From NCBI RefSeq assembly GCF_000091325.1, contig NC_014012.1, forward strand, positions 2,088,823 through 2,152,822: 64,000 nt of DNA. Reading direction: 5' to 3'. Position numbers and translations under genes: made by a program. Below, in pieces: positions 46,162 through 55,905 of this stretch; the first letter of the stretch is position 1; every line of letters begins with the position of its first letter. This DNA comes from Shewanella violacea DSS12. GTDB lineage: Bacteria; Pseudomonadota; Gammaproteobacteria; Enterobacterales; Shewanellaceae. Below the pieces are notes generated by a model. It had not been told where the DNA came from. It was given only the letters and a program-made list of their open reading frames with translations, and ran no database searches.

Positions 46162-48480
46162 ATGATGTTAGAAAAAATAGTTAATGGATTAGAATCCTTT
46201 TTGTTCAGGCGACGGGCCTTCGTCATCTTGCTGTTTATCCTGACCACCATTTTCTTGGCATTTCAGGCCAGTAATCTGAAAATGGATGCGGCCTTTATCA
46301 AGAATATTCCGCTAAACCACAGCTACATGAAAACTTACTTGAAGCACCAAAATGACTTTGGCGGTGCCAATAGCATCATGGTTGCCGTTGAAGACACCAG
46401 TGGTGATATTTTCAATGAAAACTTTTTTGATGCGTTAAAGAATGTCCATGATCAGCTTTTCTTCATTCCAGGTGTTGACAGGGCGCAAGTCAAATCCCTA
46501 TTTTCCCCTTCCACACGTTTTACCGAAGTAGTCGAAGATGGTTTTGCTGGCGGTCCGGTCATTCCGGCAGATTTTTCTACCACAGAGGAAGGCCTGGCAG
46601 TTGTAAGGGATAATATAGAGAAAGCGGGCATAGTCGGTCGCTTAATTGCTGAAGATTACTCCGCCGCCATGGTCAAGGCTCAGTTGATGGACTTCGATCC
46701 CCAAACGGGAGAACCACTGGACACCTTAGCGTTCGCGGCTCAGCTGGAAAAAGAACTACGTACAAAATATGAAAATGACCATATAAAAATCCATATCATA
46801 GGCTTTGCCAAGATGGCAGGGGATGTGGCCGATGGGGCTAAGGGCGTCATGCTCTTCTTCCTGATCGCGATTGTCGTCACAGCTATCATGGTTTACCTCT
46901 TCTCCAAGTCATTTATTCTTACCTTATTGCCCTTAACCTGTAGTTTAATCGCGGTGATCTGGCAGTTGGGCTTATTGACTGTAGTGGGATTTGGGCTAGA
47001 CCCTATGTCGATTCTGATCCCATTCTTAGTGTTTGCCATTGGGGTGAGTCACAGTGTGCAGATGATCAATGCCGTACGGCGTCGAGTGCTCGAAGGGGAA
47101 ACGACTAAGGCAGCTGCAGCACTTGCTTTTAGAAGTTTATTGATCCCAGGGGGCATCGCGCTCCTGTCCGATACAGTAGGGTTCTTAACCTTGCTATCCA
47201 TAGATATCGGTATCATCAGAGAGCTGGCTATCTCAGCCTCTCTGGGGGTGGCTGTGATCATATTAACTAATCTGATCCTATTGCCACTCATCATCTCCTA
47301 TACCCAAGTATTGGCGGTGAAATCCGGTGACGCCTCAATTGAGCGTACCAATCGAATCTGGGAGTTCTTGTCTCGATTTGCGACGACAAAATATGCTATC
47401 TGGGTGTTAGTGGCTACAACGGCGTTATATGCCATAGGTTTACAGCAAGCTAACCAAATGAAAGTAGGCGACTTACAGGGCGGGGCACCCGCACTGCATC
47501 TTGATTCTCGCTATAATCAGGATACGTTTTACATCACAGATAAGTTCTCAATCACCACAGATGTGATGACGATTATCGTCGAAGCCTTCCCTGAAGCTTG
47601 TACTTATCATTCTGTGCTAACACAGATAGATGAATTTGAATGGTTAATGCGTAACACTCCGGGGGTGGAGACCACAGCCAGTTTGGCATCGGTTGCTAAG
47701 CGAGTAAATGCCGGTTTCAATGAAGGTAATCCTAAATGGCAGATTTTACCTAGAACCACTGCTAGCCTGGTACAGGCAGTTGGGCGCGTACCGACAAGCT
47801 CCGGATTGCTCAATAGTGATTGTTCCGTCATGCCTATTTACCTTTTCTTAACCGATCACAAGGCTGAGACCATAGAAGTTGTCATCGATAAAGTGAAAGC
47901 ATTATCTGCGACTATGAATAACGACAAGGTGCAGTATCGACTCGCATCTGGACCCGTTGGCGTCATGGCTGCGACGAACGAAGCTGTGGCTGAGGCTCAA
48001 TTACCTATGATGTTATATGTCTATGGGGCCGTATTCTTCCTTTGTCTGATCAGTTTTAGATCTCTAAAAGCCACAATATCTGTCATCTTGCCATTATATG
48101 TGGTGTCTACATTGGCTCAGGCCTTGATGACACAACTGGATATAGGTTTGGCTGTAAGTACTTTACCTGTGATAGCCCTAGGGGTCGGGATTGGTGTCGA
48201 CTATGGTATCTATATCCTTTCTACGATGGCAGGGAGATTAAGAGAGGGGATGCCGGTGCAACAGGCGTATTACGAGGCCTTAGTTGAGCGGGGCAGTGCG
48301 GTTATTTTTACCGGGCTCACATTAGCTATCGGTGTTAGCACCTGGTTCTTCTCTGAGCTTAAGTTTCAAATGGATATGGGAATACTGCTGACATTTATGT
48401 TTTTAGTAAATATGTTAGGGGCCATAATTATTTTACCGGCCATAGGGGCGGTTATCTGGCGAAAACCCAGAGCGGTATAA
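46162..48480 (+). CDS. MMPL/RND-superfamily transporter
   Basis: A 772-residue inner-membrane pump with the RND two-fold layout: TM1 (about 20-35), a large periplasmic loop, then a bundle of TMs (about 230-385), and the same again (TM near 415, loop, TMs about 620-765). It resembles predicted exporters of the MMPL/HAE3 type that move lipids or hopanoids, rather than drug efflux AcrB (about 1040 residues). Conserved features include PFLVFAIGVSHSVQM and the repeat counterpart ALGVGIGVDYGIYIL, a GxGVDYG motif with the membrane Asp of the proton relay. It is last of the operon and is followed by a terminator. The substrate is unknown. Confidence 0.9.
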   Translation: MMLEKIVNGLESFLFRRRAFVILLFILTTIFLAFQASNLKMDAAFIKNIPLNHSYMKTYLKHQNDFGGANSIMVAVEDTSGDIFNENFFDALKNVHDQLFFIPGVDRAQVKSLFSPSTRFTEVVEDGFAGGPVIPADFSTTEEGLAVVRDNIEKAGIVGRLIAEDYSAAMVKAQLMDFDPQTGEPLDTLAFAAQLEKELRTKYENDHIKIHIIGFAKMAGDVADGAKGVMLFFLIAIVVTAIMVYLFSKSFILTLLPLTCSLIAVIWQLGLLTVVGFGLDPMSILIPFLVFAIGVSHSVQMINAVRRRVLEGETTKAAAALAFRSLLIPGGIALLSDTVGFLTLLSIDIGIIRELAISASLGVAVIILTNLILLPLIISYTQVLAVKSGDASIERTNRIWEFLSRFATTKYAIWVLVATTALYAIGLQQANQMKVGDLQGGAPALHLDSRYNQDTFYITDKFSITTDVMTIIVEAFPEACTYHSVLTQIDEFEWLMRNTPGVETTASLASVAKRVNAGFNEGNPKWQILPRTTASLVQAVGRVPTSSGLLNSDCSVMPIYLFLTDHKAETIEVVIDKVKALSATMNNDKVQYRLASGPVGVMAATNEAVAEAQLPMMLYVYGAVFFLCLISFRSLKATISVILPLYVVSTLAQALMTQLDIGLAVSTLPVIALGVGIGVDYGIYILSTMAGRLREGMPVQQAYYEALVERGSAVIFTGLTLAIGVSTWFFSELKFQMDMGILLTFMFLVNMLGAIIILPAIGAVIWRKPRAV

Positions 48481-48487
48481 GTAAACT

Positions 48488-48508
48488 GGGAGCTTAGGCT
48501 CCCTTTTT
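48488..48508 (+). terminator. terminator of the DUF1302-MMPL operon
   Basis: GGGAGC and GCTCCC pair around TTAG, followed by T5, seven bases after the pump gene's stop codon. Confidence 0.9.
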
Positions 48509-48651
48509 ATTGCTTAAGAAATGCATAGTTACGCTGTAATGCCGATTGATTTCTCATTTTTCGGGTCTAAATATTGCTGTAACTGATTTTAAGGAGGATC
48601 TACCACTAAAATACTTCTCGAAATGTGGCAGCTTTAGTAATAAACTTCGCG

Positions 48652-48681
48652 CATGACATAGATCACACTATTTTGATCTAT
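48652..48681. promoter_or_regulatory. candidate CRP site and inverted repeat upstream of gdhB
   Basis: CATGA-CATAGA-TCACA (48652-48667) matches 8 of 10 CRP consensus positions. It overlaps a second element, ATAGATCA...TGATCTAT (48658-48681), an 8-base inverted repeat with an 8-base spacer. Both lie 65-95 bases before the glutamate dehydrogenase start. Only one may be functional. Confidence 0.4.
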
Positions 48682-48746
48682 CATTTGTAACAAGCATCCA
48701 AAAAATTATAAAAGCGCTGCCATAGACCCTTAAAGGAAACAGCAAC

Positions 48747-51700
48747 ATGGCCTTGAAAGATGCAATGCCTTCAGTACTACTCGAAAACGTAGTCAATCTT
48801 ATTCATTCTAAAGTACCTACTACACAAGTAAAACAGGTTGAGCAGTTTGCTACCTGTTTGTATGCACACATGTCTAAAGACGATCTTAAGTCCCGTAATG
48901 ACAGTGATCTTTATGGTGCCGTATTAAGTCTGTGGAATGCCGCGAATATGACCGCGAAAGGCGAGTCGCATATTCGAGTCTTTAATCCCAGTCAGTCCAA
49001 ACATGGTTGGCAATCAACACATTCCATCATAGAAATCATTCAACCTGATATGCCATTCTTAGTGGACTCTGTGGGCATGGCGCTAAATCGTATCGGCATC
49101 ACTACCCATATGATGTTGCATACACCCTTGTCGATTAAGCGCAGCAAAGATGCGATCACTCAAGTCATCTATGGTGACGACAATGGCAAAGGGAAACTGG
49201 AAAAAGTTGCCGTATTCCTGATTGAGATCGGCCGGCTCAGTAGTAAAGATGATATTAAGCAGATAGAAAAAGAAATAGCATCTGTACTCGGCGATGTTGC
49301 TGCCTCAGTCAATGACTGGGCTGCTATGTCCGTTAAGCTTGATGAAACCATTAAAGATCTTGGTATACGCCCATATCCGGGTGATAAACAAGAGCTTAAA
49401 GAGGCTACTGACTTTCTTAACTATCTGAATAATCATCACTTTACCCTGTTAGGCTATCGTCGTTATGATTTGCGAAAAGTGGAAGGCGATCTAGATCTTA
49501 TTCCTGATACGTCATCAAGCCTGGGCTTGATGACCATTAAGGGTAAACCTCAGCCTGGTACTGGATTATTATTGTCCAATTTTTCGGAAAGTGCCCGCAA
49601 AGAAGCCCTAGATCATAGCTTACTCCTGTTGACTAAGAGCAGCGAAAAAAGTCGAGTTCATCGTCCAGCTTATGTGGATTATGTCGGTGTTAAACGTTTC
49701 GATAAGCAAGGTAATGTGATTGGGGAAGATAGATTCTTAGGCCTTTATGCCTCAAATCTGTATAACCGCAGCCCACGAGAGATCCCATTATTGGCCGAAA
49801 AAGTGCAGCGCGTTCTCGACCGCTCTGGATTAACACCTCGCTCTCATGATTATAAAGCCTTGATGCACATACTCGAGACCTTGCCCAGAGATGAACTGAT
49901 ACAGTGTAATGTCGAAGAGCTAGCTTATGTCGCCCATGGCGTACTCGAGATGCAAGACAGGGACAAGTTAAAGTTGTTCGTGCGTAAAGATGGCTTCGGA
50001 CGCTTCTTCTCTTGTCTAGTGTATGTGTCTAAAGACAGATACAACACTAAGTTACGTGAAGATACTCAACGTATATTAGCCCAGCATTTTAATAGCAATG
50101 CCCAGGTTGAGTTTACGACCTATTTTTCTGAATCAACCCTTGCGCGTACTCACTATATAGTGAAAGTCGACAGCAATACTATGGATGTAGATGTGGCCGC
50201 CATTGAAAATAATTTAACCGAAGCTGCTCGTTCTTGGGAAGATAAGCTTAATGATTCCCTCTGTAGTGCTCGTGGAGAAGAGTCAGGCACGAGTCTAATG
50301 AAGCGTTATGTCACCGCTTTTCCACGCAGTTATCAAGAAGAGGTCTTACCCAGTTCAGCCGTTGTAGATATTTTGCAACTGGAAGCCTTGGATGATGCTC
50401 ATAAACTTGGGATGCTGTTTTATCTCCCCCAGGAAACGGCATTAAATAACAGTAAAGTACGCTTGAAGCTGTTCCACAAGGATGAGCCGATCCATCTTTC
50501 AGATGTCTTGCCCATGCTGGAAAACTTTGGTCTTAGGGTGATCAATGAGCGTCCCTATGAGATAAAAACCTCAGTTGGTGATACTTATTGGATCTTAGAC
50601 TTTCTGATGACAGTTCGGGGTTCTACCACTGAGAATGTTGCAGAGAGTCAAGACAGATTCCAGGACGCGCTTTCTCAAGTCTGGAAAAAGCAGCTTGAAG
50701 ATGATGGCTTTAACCGTTTGGTCTTGGCTACGGGTCTTACCGGCCGTGAAGTCTCTATACTGCGTGCTTATGCTAAATATATGCGTCAAATTGATGCGAC
50801 TTTCAGCCAAGCGTATATCGAAGAGACGTTTACCCGCTACCCTCAGCTCGCCGATTTGCTGGTTAAGATGTTCATTCGTAAGTTTAACCCTAAACTTAAG
50901 ACTCGTACTTTAGGCAAGTTCGTTGAACAGATAGATCTACGTTTAGATGATGTATCTAGCTTAGATGATGACAGAATCATTCGTCGTTATTTGGATCTTA
51001 TTAATGCCACTCTAAGAACTAACTTCTATCAAGTTGCCGATGATGGTGCTAATAAACCTTATTTATCATTTAAATTTTCGCCGGAAGAGATTCCGGAGAT
51101 GCCACGTCCACTACCTAAATTTGAGATATTTGTTTACTCACCAAGAGTAGAAGGCGTACATCTTAGGGGCGGGAAAGTGGCCCGTGGTGGCTTGCGTTGG
51201 TCTGACCGACGTGAAGATTTCAGAACAGAAGTGCTGGGCTTAGTTAAAGCGCAACAAGTTAAAAATACCGTGATTGTTCCCGTTGGAGCGAAAGGTGGAT
51301 TCGTTTGTAAGCAGCTACCAACCGATGGTGGCCGCGAAGCCTTCTTCTCGGAAGGCCAAGCATGTTATCGAATCTTCATTCGTGGTCTGCTCGACATCTC
51401 TGATAACATCATTGAAGGTGAGGTTATTCCGCCAAAGAATGTTGTCCGTCATGATGATGATGACCCATATCTGGTTGTTGCTGCGGATAAAGGTACGGCG
51501 ACTTTCTCTGATATCGCTAACAGTATCTCTGAGGAGTACAACTTCTGGTTAGGTGACGCATTCGCCTCTGGCGGTAGCAATGGCTACGATCATAAGAAGA
51601 TGGGTATCACGGCTCGTGGTGCTTGGGAGTCTGTTAAGCGTCATTTCCGCGAAATTGGTATCGATTGTCAAACAACAGATTTCACCTGTTTAGCCATTGG

Positions 51701-53588
51701 TGATATGGCGGGAGATGTATTTGGCAATGGTATGTTGCTCTCGGAACATATCCGTCTTGTTGCAGCTTTCAACCATCTGCATATCTTCATCGATCCAAAC
51801 CCAGATGCACCATCCAGTTATAAGGAACGTGCTCGCTTATTCGAACTGCCTCGTTCTAGTTGGGATGATTACAACAAGGAACTGATCTCTAAAGGCGGCG
51901 GAATCTTCCTTCGCTCGGCTAAGAAGATCCCTCTGTCTGCAGAGATGAAGCAGATGTTAGATACCAAGAAGACGACGATGACACCGACAGAGCTACTTAA
52001 AGAGCTGCTGAAGATGAATGTCGATCTTATCTGGAATGGTGGTATCGGCACGTATGTGAAGGCATCGACTGAAACTCACGCAGAAGTGGGTGATAGAGCC
52101 AATGACACATTGCGTGTCAATGGTGATGAAGTTAACGCAAGGATCATAGGTGAAGGCGGTAACTTAGGTTGTACTCAGCTTGGTCGAATTGAGTATGCCA
52201 CCCAAGGTGGACGCATTAACACCGATTTCGTTGATAACGTGGGCGGTGTCGATTGTTCCGATAATGAAGTGAATATTAAGATCTTACTCAATGCCTTAGT
52301 TGCCGATGGTGAGATGACGCTTAAGCAACGTAATCGTCTCTTAGTTGAGATGACCGATGAAGTGGGGCGTATTGTCCTTCAAGATTGTAACGATCAAACC
52401 AGGACTATCTCTGTGACTCAGGTTCGTGGAGCTGAGCAGCTTAAAGAGCAGATCCGCTTCATTCATCATCTGGAAAAAGATGGCAAGCTAGATAGAGGTC
52501 TTGAGTTCTTACCTTCGGAAGATGAGCTGGCCGAACGCTTAGCCAATGGTAAGCCGTTAACTCGTCCTGAATTATCTGTGCTGGTTGCATACGCTAAAAT
52601 GGTATTGAAAGAGCAGTTATTGACACCAGAAATCACCGAAGACCCTTTCTTGAGTCAATTATTGATTGCTTATTTCCCTCGACAATTACAAGAGAAGTAC
52701 AGCGATCGTATGGCTGCTCATCCTCTGCGCGGGGAAATTATCGCAACTTCATTGGCAAATGAACTGGTTAATGATCTTGGTCTTAACTTCGTTCAACGTA
52801 TGCAGGATGAGACAGGTGCCTCAGTCGCCGAAGCCGCGATTTGTTATACTATGGCGCGTGAAATATTTGGTCTAGCAGATTTAACGACAGAGATCACTTC
52901 ACTCAACGGTATTATCCCAGCGGTAGTGCAAGGTGAGATGTTGCATCAATTACGCCGTAATATTCGTCGAGCTTGTCGTTGGTTCCTACGTCATCGTAAT
53001 CGTAGTCACAGTATTGAGCAGTCTGTTGCATTTTTCAGTCCTGTTTTCGCCGATTTAAAAGCCAATGTTCACGGCTATATGGTCGAGTCTGAAGCTGAGG
53101 GCATACGTTCGGAAATTGCTGCACTGGTGAAAGAGGGTGTCGATGAACCTATAGCGACAAATGTGGTTAACATGAGTACGCTATTTTCTGCACTGGATAT
53201 TGCTCAAATAGCAGAGTTAGAAAAGAAGCCTATTTCATTGGTCGCTCAGACCTATTTCAAGTTAGGTGCACGTGTCGATCTACATTGGTTCCTCGAACAG
53301 ATCAGTGAGCAACCGGTCGCTAACCACTGGCAAGCACTTGCCAGAGCGGCATTTAGAGAAGAGTTAGATTGGCAACAGCGTTCACTGAGTTCCGTGGTAT
53401 TAAGATCATGTACCTCGACTTGTGATGCTGATACCATAATTAATCAATGGATAGACTCCAACCAGGGCTTGTTGGAGAGATGGTTCCATATGCTCGCAGA
53501 CTTTAAAACTTCGCAAAGCCATGAGTTTGCCAAGTTCTCTGTCGCCTTACGTGAGTTAAATCTTTTGATTCTTCATTGTGAAGGTTAA
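48747..53588 (+). CDS. gdhB: NAD-specific glutamate dehydrogenase, large (180-kDa) type
   Basis: A 1613-residue enzyme that deaminates glutamate to 2-oxoglutarate with NAD, used in amino-acid catabolism. The length is right for the large class (about 1,600), unlike the 450-residue hexameric enzymes. The N-terminal 600-700 residues hold ACT-like regulatory domains. The catalytic core begins near residue 770 with GGKVARGGLRWSDRREDFRTE and the substrate lysine segment VPVGAKGGFVCK. Further on are GDMAGDVFGNGML and the Rossmann part VNARIIGEGGNLG. An AAGGAA site precedes the ATG. It is monocistronic, with a terminator, and has CRP-like sequence upstream. Confidence 0.96.
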   Translation: MALKDAMPSVLLENVVNLIHSKVPTTQVKQVEQFATCLYAHMSKDDLKSRNDSDLYGAVLSLWNAANMTAKGESHIRVFNPSQSKHGWQSTHSIIEIIQPDMPFLVDSVGMALNRIGITTHMMLHTPLSIKRSKDAITQVIYGDDNGKGKLEKVAVFLIEIGRLSSKDDIKQIEKEIASVLGDVAASVNDWAAMSVKLDETIKDLGIRPYPGDKQELKEATDFLNYLNNHHFTLLGYRRYDLRKVEGDLDLIPDTSSSLGLMTIKGKPQPGTGLLLSNFSESARKEALDHSLLLLTKSSEKSRVHRPAYVDYVGVKRFDKQGNVIGEDRFLGLYASNLYNRSPREIPLLAEKVQRVLDRSGLTPRSHDYKALMHILETLPRDELIQCNVEELAYVAHGVLEMQDRDKLKLFVRKDGFGRFFSCLVYVSKDRYNTKLREDTQRILAQHFNSNAQVEFTTYFSESTLARTHYIVKVDSNTMDVDVAAIENNLTEAARSWEDKLNDSLCSARGEESGTSLMKRYVTAFPRSYQEEVLPSSAVVDILQLEALDDAHKLGMLFYLPQETALNNSKVRLKLFHKDEPIHLSDVLPMLENFGLRVINERPYEIKTSVGDTYWILDFLMTVRGSTTENVAESQDRFQDALSQVWKKQLEDDGFNRLVLATGLTGREVSILRAYAKYMRQIDATFSQAYIEETFTRYPQLADLLVKMFIRKFNPKLKTRTLGKFVEQIDLRLDDVSSLDDDRIIRRYLDLINATLRTNFYQVADDGANKPYLSFKFSPEEIPEMPRPLPKFEIFVYSPRVEGVHLRGGKVARGGLRWSDRREDFRTEVLGLVKAQQVKNTVIVPVGAKGGFVCKQLPTDGGREAFFSEGQACYRIFIRGLLDISDNIIEGEVIPPKNVVRHDDDDPYLVVAADKGTATFSDIANSISEEYNFWLGDAFASGGSNGYDHKKMGITARGAWESVKRHFREIGIDCQTTDFTCLAIGDMAGDVFGNGMLLSEHIRLVAAFNHLHIFIDPNPDAPSSYKERARLFELPRSSWDDYNKELISKGGGIFLRSAKKIPLSAEMKQMLDTKKTTMTPTELLKELLKMNVDLIWNGGIGTYVKASTETHAEVGDRANDTLRVNGDEVNARIIGEGGNLGCTQLGRIEYATQGGRINTDFVDNVGGVDCSDNEVNIKILLNALVADGEMTLKQRNRLLVEMTDEVGRIVLQDCNDQTRTISVTQVRGAEQLKEQIRFIHHLEKDGKLDRGLEFLPSEDELAERLANGKPLTRPELSVLVAYAKMVLKEQLLTPEITEDPFLSQLLIAYFPRQLQEKYSDRMAAHPLRGEIIATSLANELVNDLGLNFVQRMQDETGASVAEAAICYTMAREIFGLADLTTEITSLNGIIPAVVQGEMLHQLRRNIRRACRWFLRHRNRSHSIEQSVAFFSPVFADLKANVHGYMVESEAEGIRSEIAALVKEGVDEPIATNVVNMSTLFSALDIAQIAELEKKPISLVAQTYFKLGARVDLHWFLEQISEQPVANHWQALARAAFREELDWQQRSLSSVVLRSCTSTCDADTIINQWIDSNQGLLERWFHMLADFKTSQSHEFAKFSVALRELNLLILHCEG

Positions 53589-53607
53589 GAGTTAATAATA
53601 TTAATCA

Positions 53608-53634
53608 GCCCTGGCATTTGCCGGGGCTTTTTTC
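53608..53634 (+). terminator. terminator of gdhB
   Basis: AGCCCTGGC and GCCGGGGCT pair (one T-G wobble) around ATTT, followed by T5, 20 bases after the gdhB stop. Confidence 0.9.
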
Positions 53635-53649
53635 GGTCTAGGAGAAAGC

Positions 53650-54669
53650 ATGTTTTACAAAATCGCTCAGAAAGTCATGTTCCAGATGGATCCTGAGAGA
53701 GCACATAATTTTGCACTCAGCAGCCTTAAATCCACGGCGAATAGCCCGTTAGATTGTTTCTACGCCCAGACGTTTAAACCTGCACCAGTTGAGTTTATGG
53801 GGATTACATTCCCCAATCCAGTTGGTTTAGCCGCTGGTATGGACAAAGATGGTGAATGTATCGATGGTTTTCATGCCATGGGTTTTGGTCATATCGAAGT
53901 GGGCACAGTGACTCCTAAGCCTCAGTCTGGCAATGACCAGCCCAGGCTATTTAGATTAAAACCTGCGAAAGCCATCATCAATAGAATGGGTTTTAACAAT
54001 AAGGGAGTCGATAATCTTATTGCCAACCTGAAACAAGTAAAGTCAGGTGCGTTAGTAGGTGTCAACATAGGTAAGAATAAAGATACTCCGGTAGAGCAGG
54101 GCAAGGATGATTATCTTATCTGTATGGAGAAGGTGTACCAGTATGCGGCCTATATTACTGTCAATATCTCTTCTCCTAATACACCTGGATTGAGAAGCTT
54201 GCAGTATGGCGATCTGCTTGATGATCTATTGAGATCACTTAAAGATAAGCAGAAAGATCTCGCACAGAAGCATGGTAAGTATGTCCCACTGGCATTAAAA
54301 ATCGCACCAGATTTAACCTCTGATGAGATTGAAAAAATTGCAGATTCGCTCATACGCAACAAATTTGATGGTGCCATTGCGACCAACACTACCCTAATCC
54401 GTGATGGTGTTAGCGGGCTTTTAAATGCAAATGAAGCCGGTGGTCTAAGTGGTAAGCCTCTGAATTCATTGTCAACATCTGTAATAAAACAGCTTTCTGA
54501 ATGTCTTAAAGGTGAGCTGCCGATCATAGGTGTCGGTGGGATTAACTCTGCATCTGATGCACTGGATAAATTCGATGCTGGTGCAAGTATGGTACAAATA
54601 TTCTCAGGCTTTATTTATCAGGGACCTGAACTCGTCAAAGACATAGTCAATGCATATCGAGTTCGTTAA
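53650..54669 (+). CDS. pyrD: dihydroorotate dehydrogenase (quinone), class 2
   Basis: A 339-residue flavoenzyme that oxidises dihydroorotate to orotate in pyrimidine synthesis, passing electrons to membrane quinone. The N-terminal amphipathic segment ([20 protein letters not shown]) is the membrane and quinone-binding part that marks class 2. The catalytic Ser lies in [14 protein letters not shown]-phosphate binding is in [19 protein letters not shown], and substrate binding in NRMGFNNKG. The length equals that of E. coli PyrD (336). It is the first of pyrD-zapC-rlmL-uup. Confidence 0.97.
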   Translation: MFYKIAQKVMFQMDPERAHNFALSSLKSTANSPLDCFYAQTFKPAPVEFMGITFPNPVGLAAGMDKDGECIDGFHAMGFGHIEVGTVTPKPQSGNDQPRLFRLKPAKAIINRMGFNNKGVDNLIANLKQVKSGALVGVNIGKNKDTPVEQGKDDYLICMEKVYQYAAYITVNISSPNTPGLRSLQYGDLLDDLLRSLKDKQKDLAQKHGKYVPLALKIAPDLTSDEIEKIADSLIRNKFDGAIATNTTLIRDGVSGLLNANEAGGLSGKPLNSLSTSVIKQLSECLKGELPIIGVGGINSASDALDKFDAGASMVQIFSGFIYQGPELVKDIVNAYRVR

Positions 54670-54675
54670 TTAAAA

Positions 54676-54741
54676 GATCTATTAATGATCTTTTAATGAT
54701 CTTTTAATGATCGCGCGATCTCGGTTTGATCGCGCTTGATC
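54676..54741. promoter_or_regulatory. cluster of seven GATC (Dam) sites before zapC
   Basis: GATC occurs at 54676, 54687, 54698, 54709, 54717, 54728 and 54738, with spacings of 11, 11, 11, 8, 11 and 10 bases. The first part is a direct repeat of AATGATCTTTT; the second part is the inverted pair GCGCGATC/GATCGCGC (54713-54735). It begins seven bases after the pyrD stop and ends about 105 bases before the zapC start. SeqA-type proteins bind such helically phased hemimethylated sites, so replication-linked control of zapC is a hypothesis. The hairpin might also end pyrD transcripts. Confidence 0.6.
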
Positions 54742-54847
54742 GATATAAGATGCTGTTATTTAGGTTGATTTAATTTAATTATCCTTTTGCTGTTGAGTGA
54801 AATTTAATCTATCATTAACTTGTATTCTAATATGATAGGTGAACGTT

Positions 54848-55381
54848 ATGTTACTAATGCCAAAGAGGGATTGGCAATGGAAATATAATGATGCGTATAG
54901 TGTGTTAAGCATCTCATTAGGTTCAGAGATGGAATTTCTGACCCCTTATAAAATGAAAATGTTAATTCCGGATGCTTTGATGGAGTTAGATTTCAGTGTG
55001 GAACACGCAAAGTTCTATATTGAGTTTCTGGAACTGCTGACTAATTTATCATGCATAGCGGACGCTTTTAAGGTTCAGCTAGCGCTCAATGCCACAGCAG
55101 CCCATTTTTTATTAAAGCCGCAAATGCCTAAATCATGGTTTTTCGCTACCAGTAGTATGTGTGTATTTAGCGAGCTTGGGAAAATTTTTAAGCTGTCTTG
55201 CCGAGAGGTTAATGCGCAGGTTTTAGTGGTTGAAACCAGTGTTCAGGCCTCATTAGTGATGTTGTTGGATGAAAAGCTACAGTTAAGTGATAGTAAATCA
55301 TTAGCCCAATTTGAATGTATTAAAGTTATGCACGATAGACTGCATCCAATTTTGGTTAATCGACAGATTGTCGCGGCTTAA
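54848..55381 (+). CDS. zapC: cell division protein ZapC
   Basis: A 177-residue cytoplasmic protein of the ZapC family, which bundles and stabilises FtsZ filaments at the division ring. Recognition rests on the W-x-W-x-Y/Y-N-D-like N-terminus (RDWQWKYNDAYSVL), the central ATAAHFLLKPQMPKSWFF (very close to E. coli LKPQMPKSW), and the C-terminal IKVMHDRLHP. I start at the ATG at 54848 with AGGTGA just upstream; a GTG nine bases earlier overlaps that site. The position between pyrD and rlmL is as in E. coli, except that ycbX is absent. Confidence 0.92.
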   Translation: MLLMPKRDWQWKYNDAYSVLSISLGSEMEFLTPYKMKMLIPDALMELDFSVEHAKFYIEFLELLTNLSCIADAFKVQLALNATAAHFLLKPQMPKSWFFATSSMCVFSELGKIFKLSCREVNAQVLVVETSVQASLVMLLDEKLQLSDSKSLAQFECIKVMHDRLHPILVNRQIVAA

Positions 55382-55905
55382 TTTGCTTGTCCGGTCCTAT
55401 TTCATTATCCATCTTGTTCAGTTCCCATCTCAGTGATTCAGTTTTGTTTGTTTGCACACCAGAAGAGCTTTAACTCTGAATCGGTTGCATGCTTATATGG
55501 ACAGGAAGAAGGTCAAAACGGCGTATCATGTCCTCTCATTTCTTGCTTATTTCGTTCTGATTTCCCTTGAGTTAGTTTGCTGAAAATAACTCTGAGTTAC
55601 TCACTGTCTTATACCGACTAGAATAAGGTTAAACTGGCTTATCATATCCCCTCATTTCATTCTGATTCCCCTCTGATCCCCCTCTGATTTCTGTCTCATT
55701 TCATTCTGTTTTCCCTTGAATTTGTTTGTCAAACGTAACTCTGAATCGGTCGACTTCATATACTTGTTGGCATAAAAGTGCGGTCTTTGTGCAAAACATA
55801 GGGTAAGAACGGGAATAATCTCTCAGGTGCGAATAACTTTTTATCATTTCAGTGCTCATCAAGGTATAATGTCTGATTAATTTTTACTGTGTGTCTATCT
55901 ATACG
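55382..55905. repeat. non-coding region with three imperfect repeats
   Basis: A 524-base gap between zapC and rlmL with no credible gene. Three diverged direct repeats are visible, anchored on TAACTCTGA at 55471, 55587 and 55736 (steps of 116 and 149). Parts shared by two or three copies include CCCTTGA before the anchor, and a downstream segment with CTCATTTC and TTCTGATTTC. In E. coli ycbX occupies this place, but I cannot see its remains. Confidence 0.55.

Noticed and set aside
54713..54735. Classical intrinsic terminator of pyrD
   Set aside because: The stem GCGCGATC/GATCGCGC is good, but no T-run follows on the plus strand. The GATC phasing explains the sequence better.
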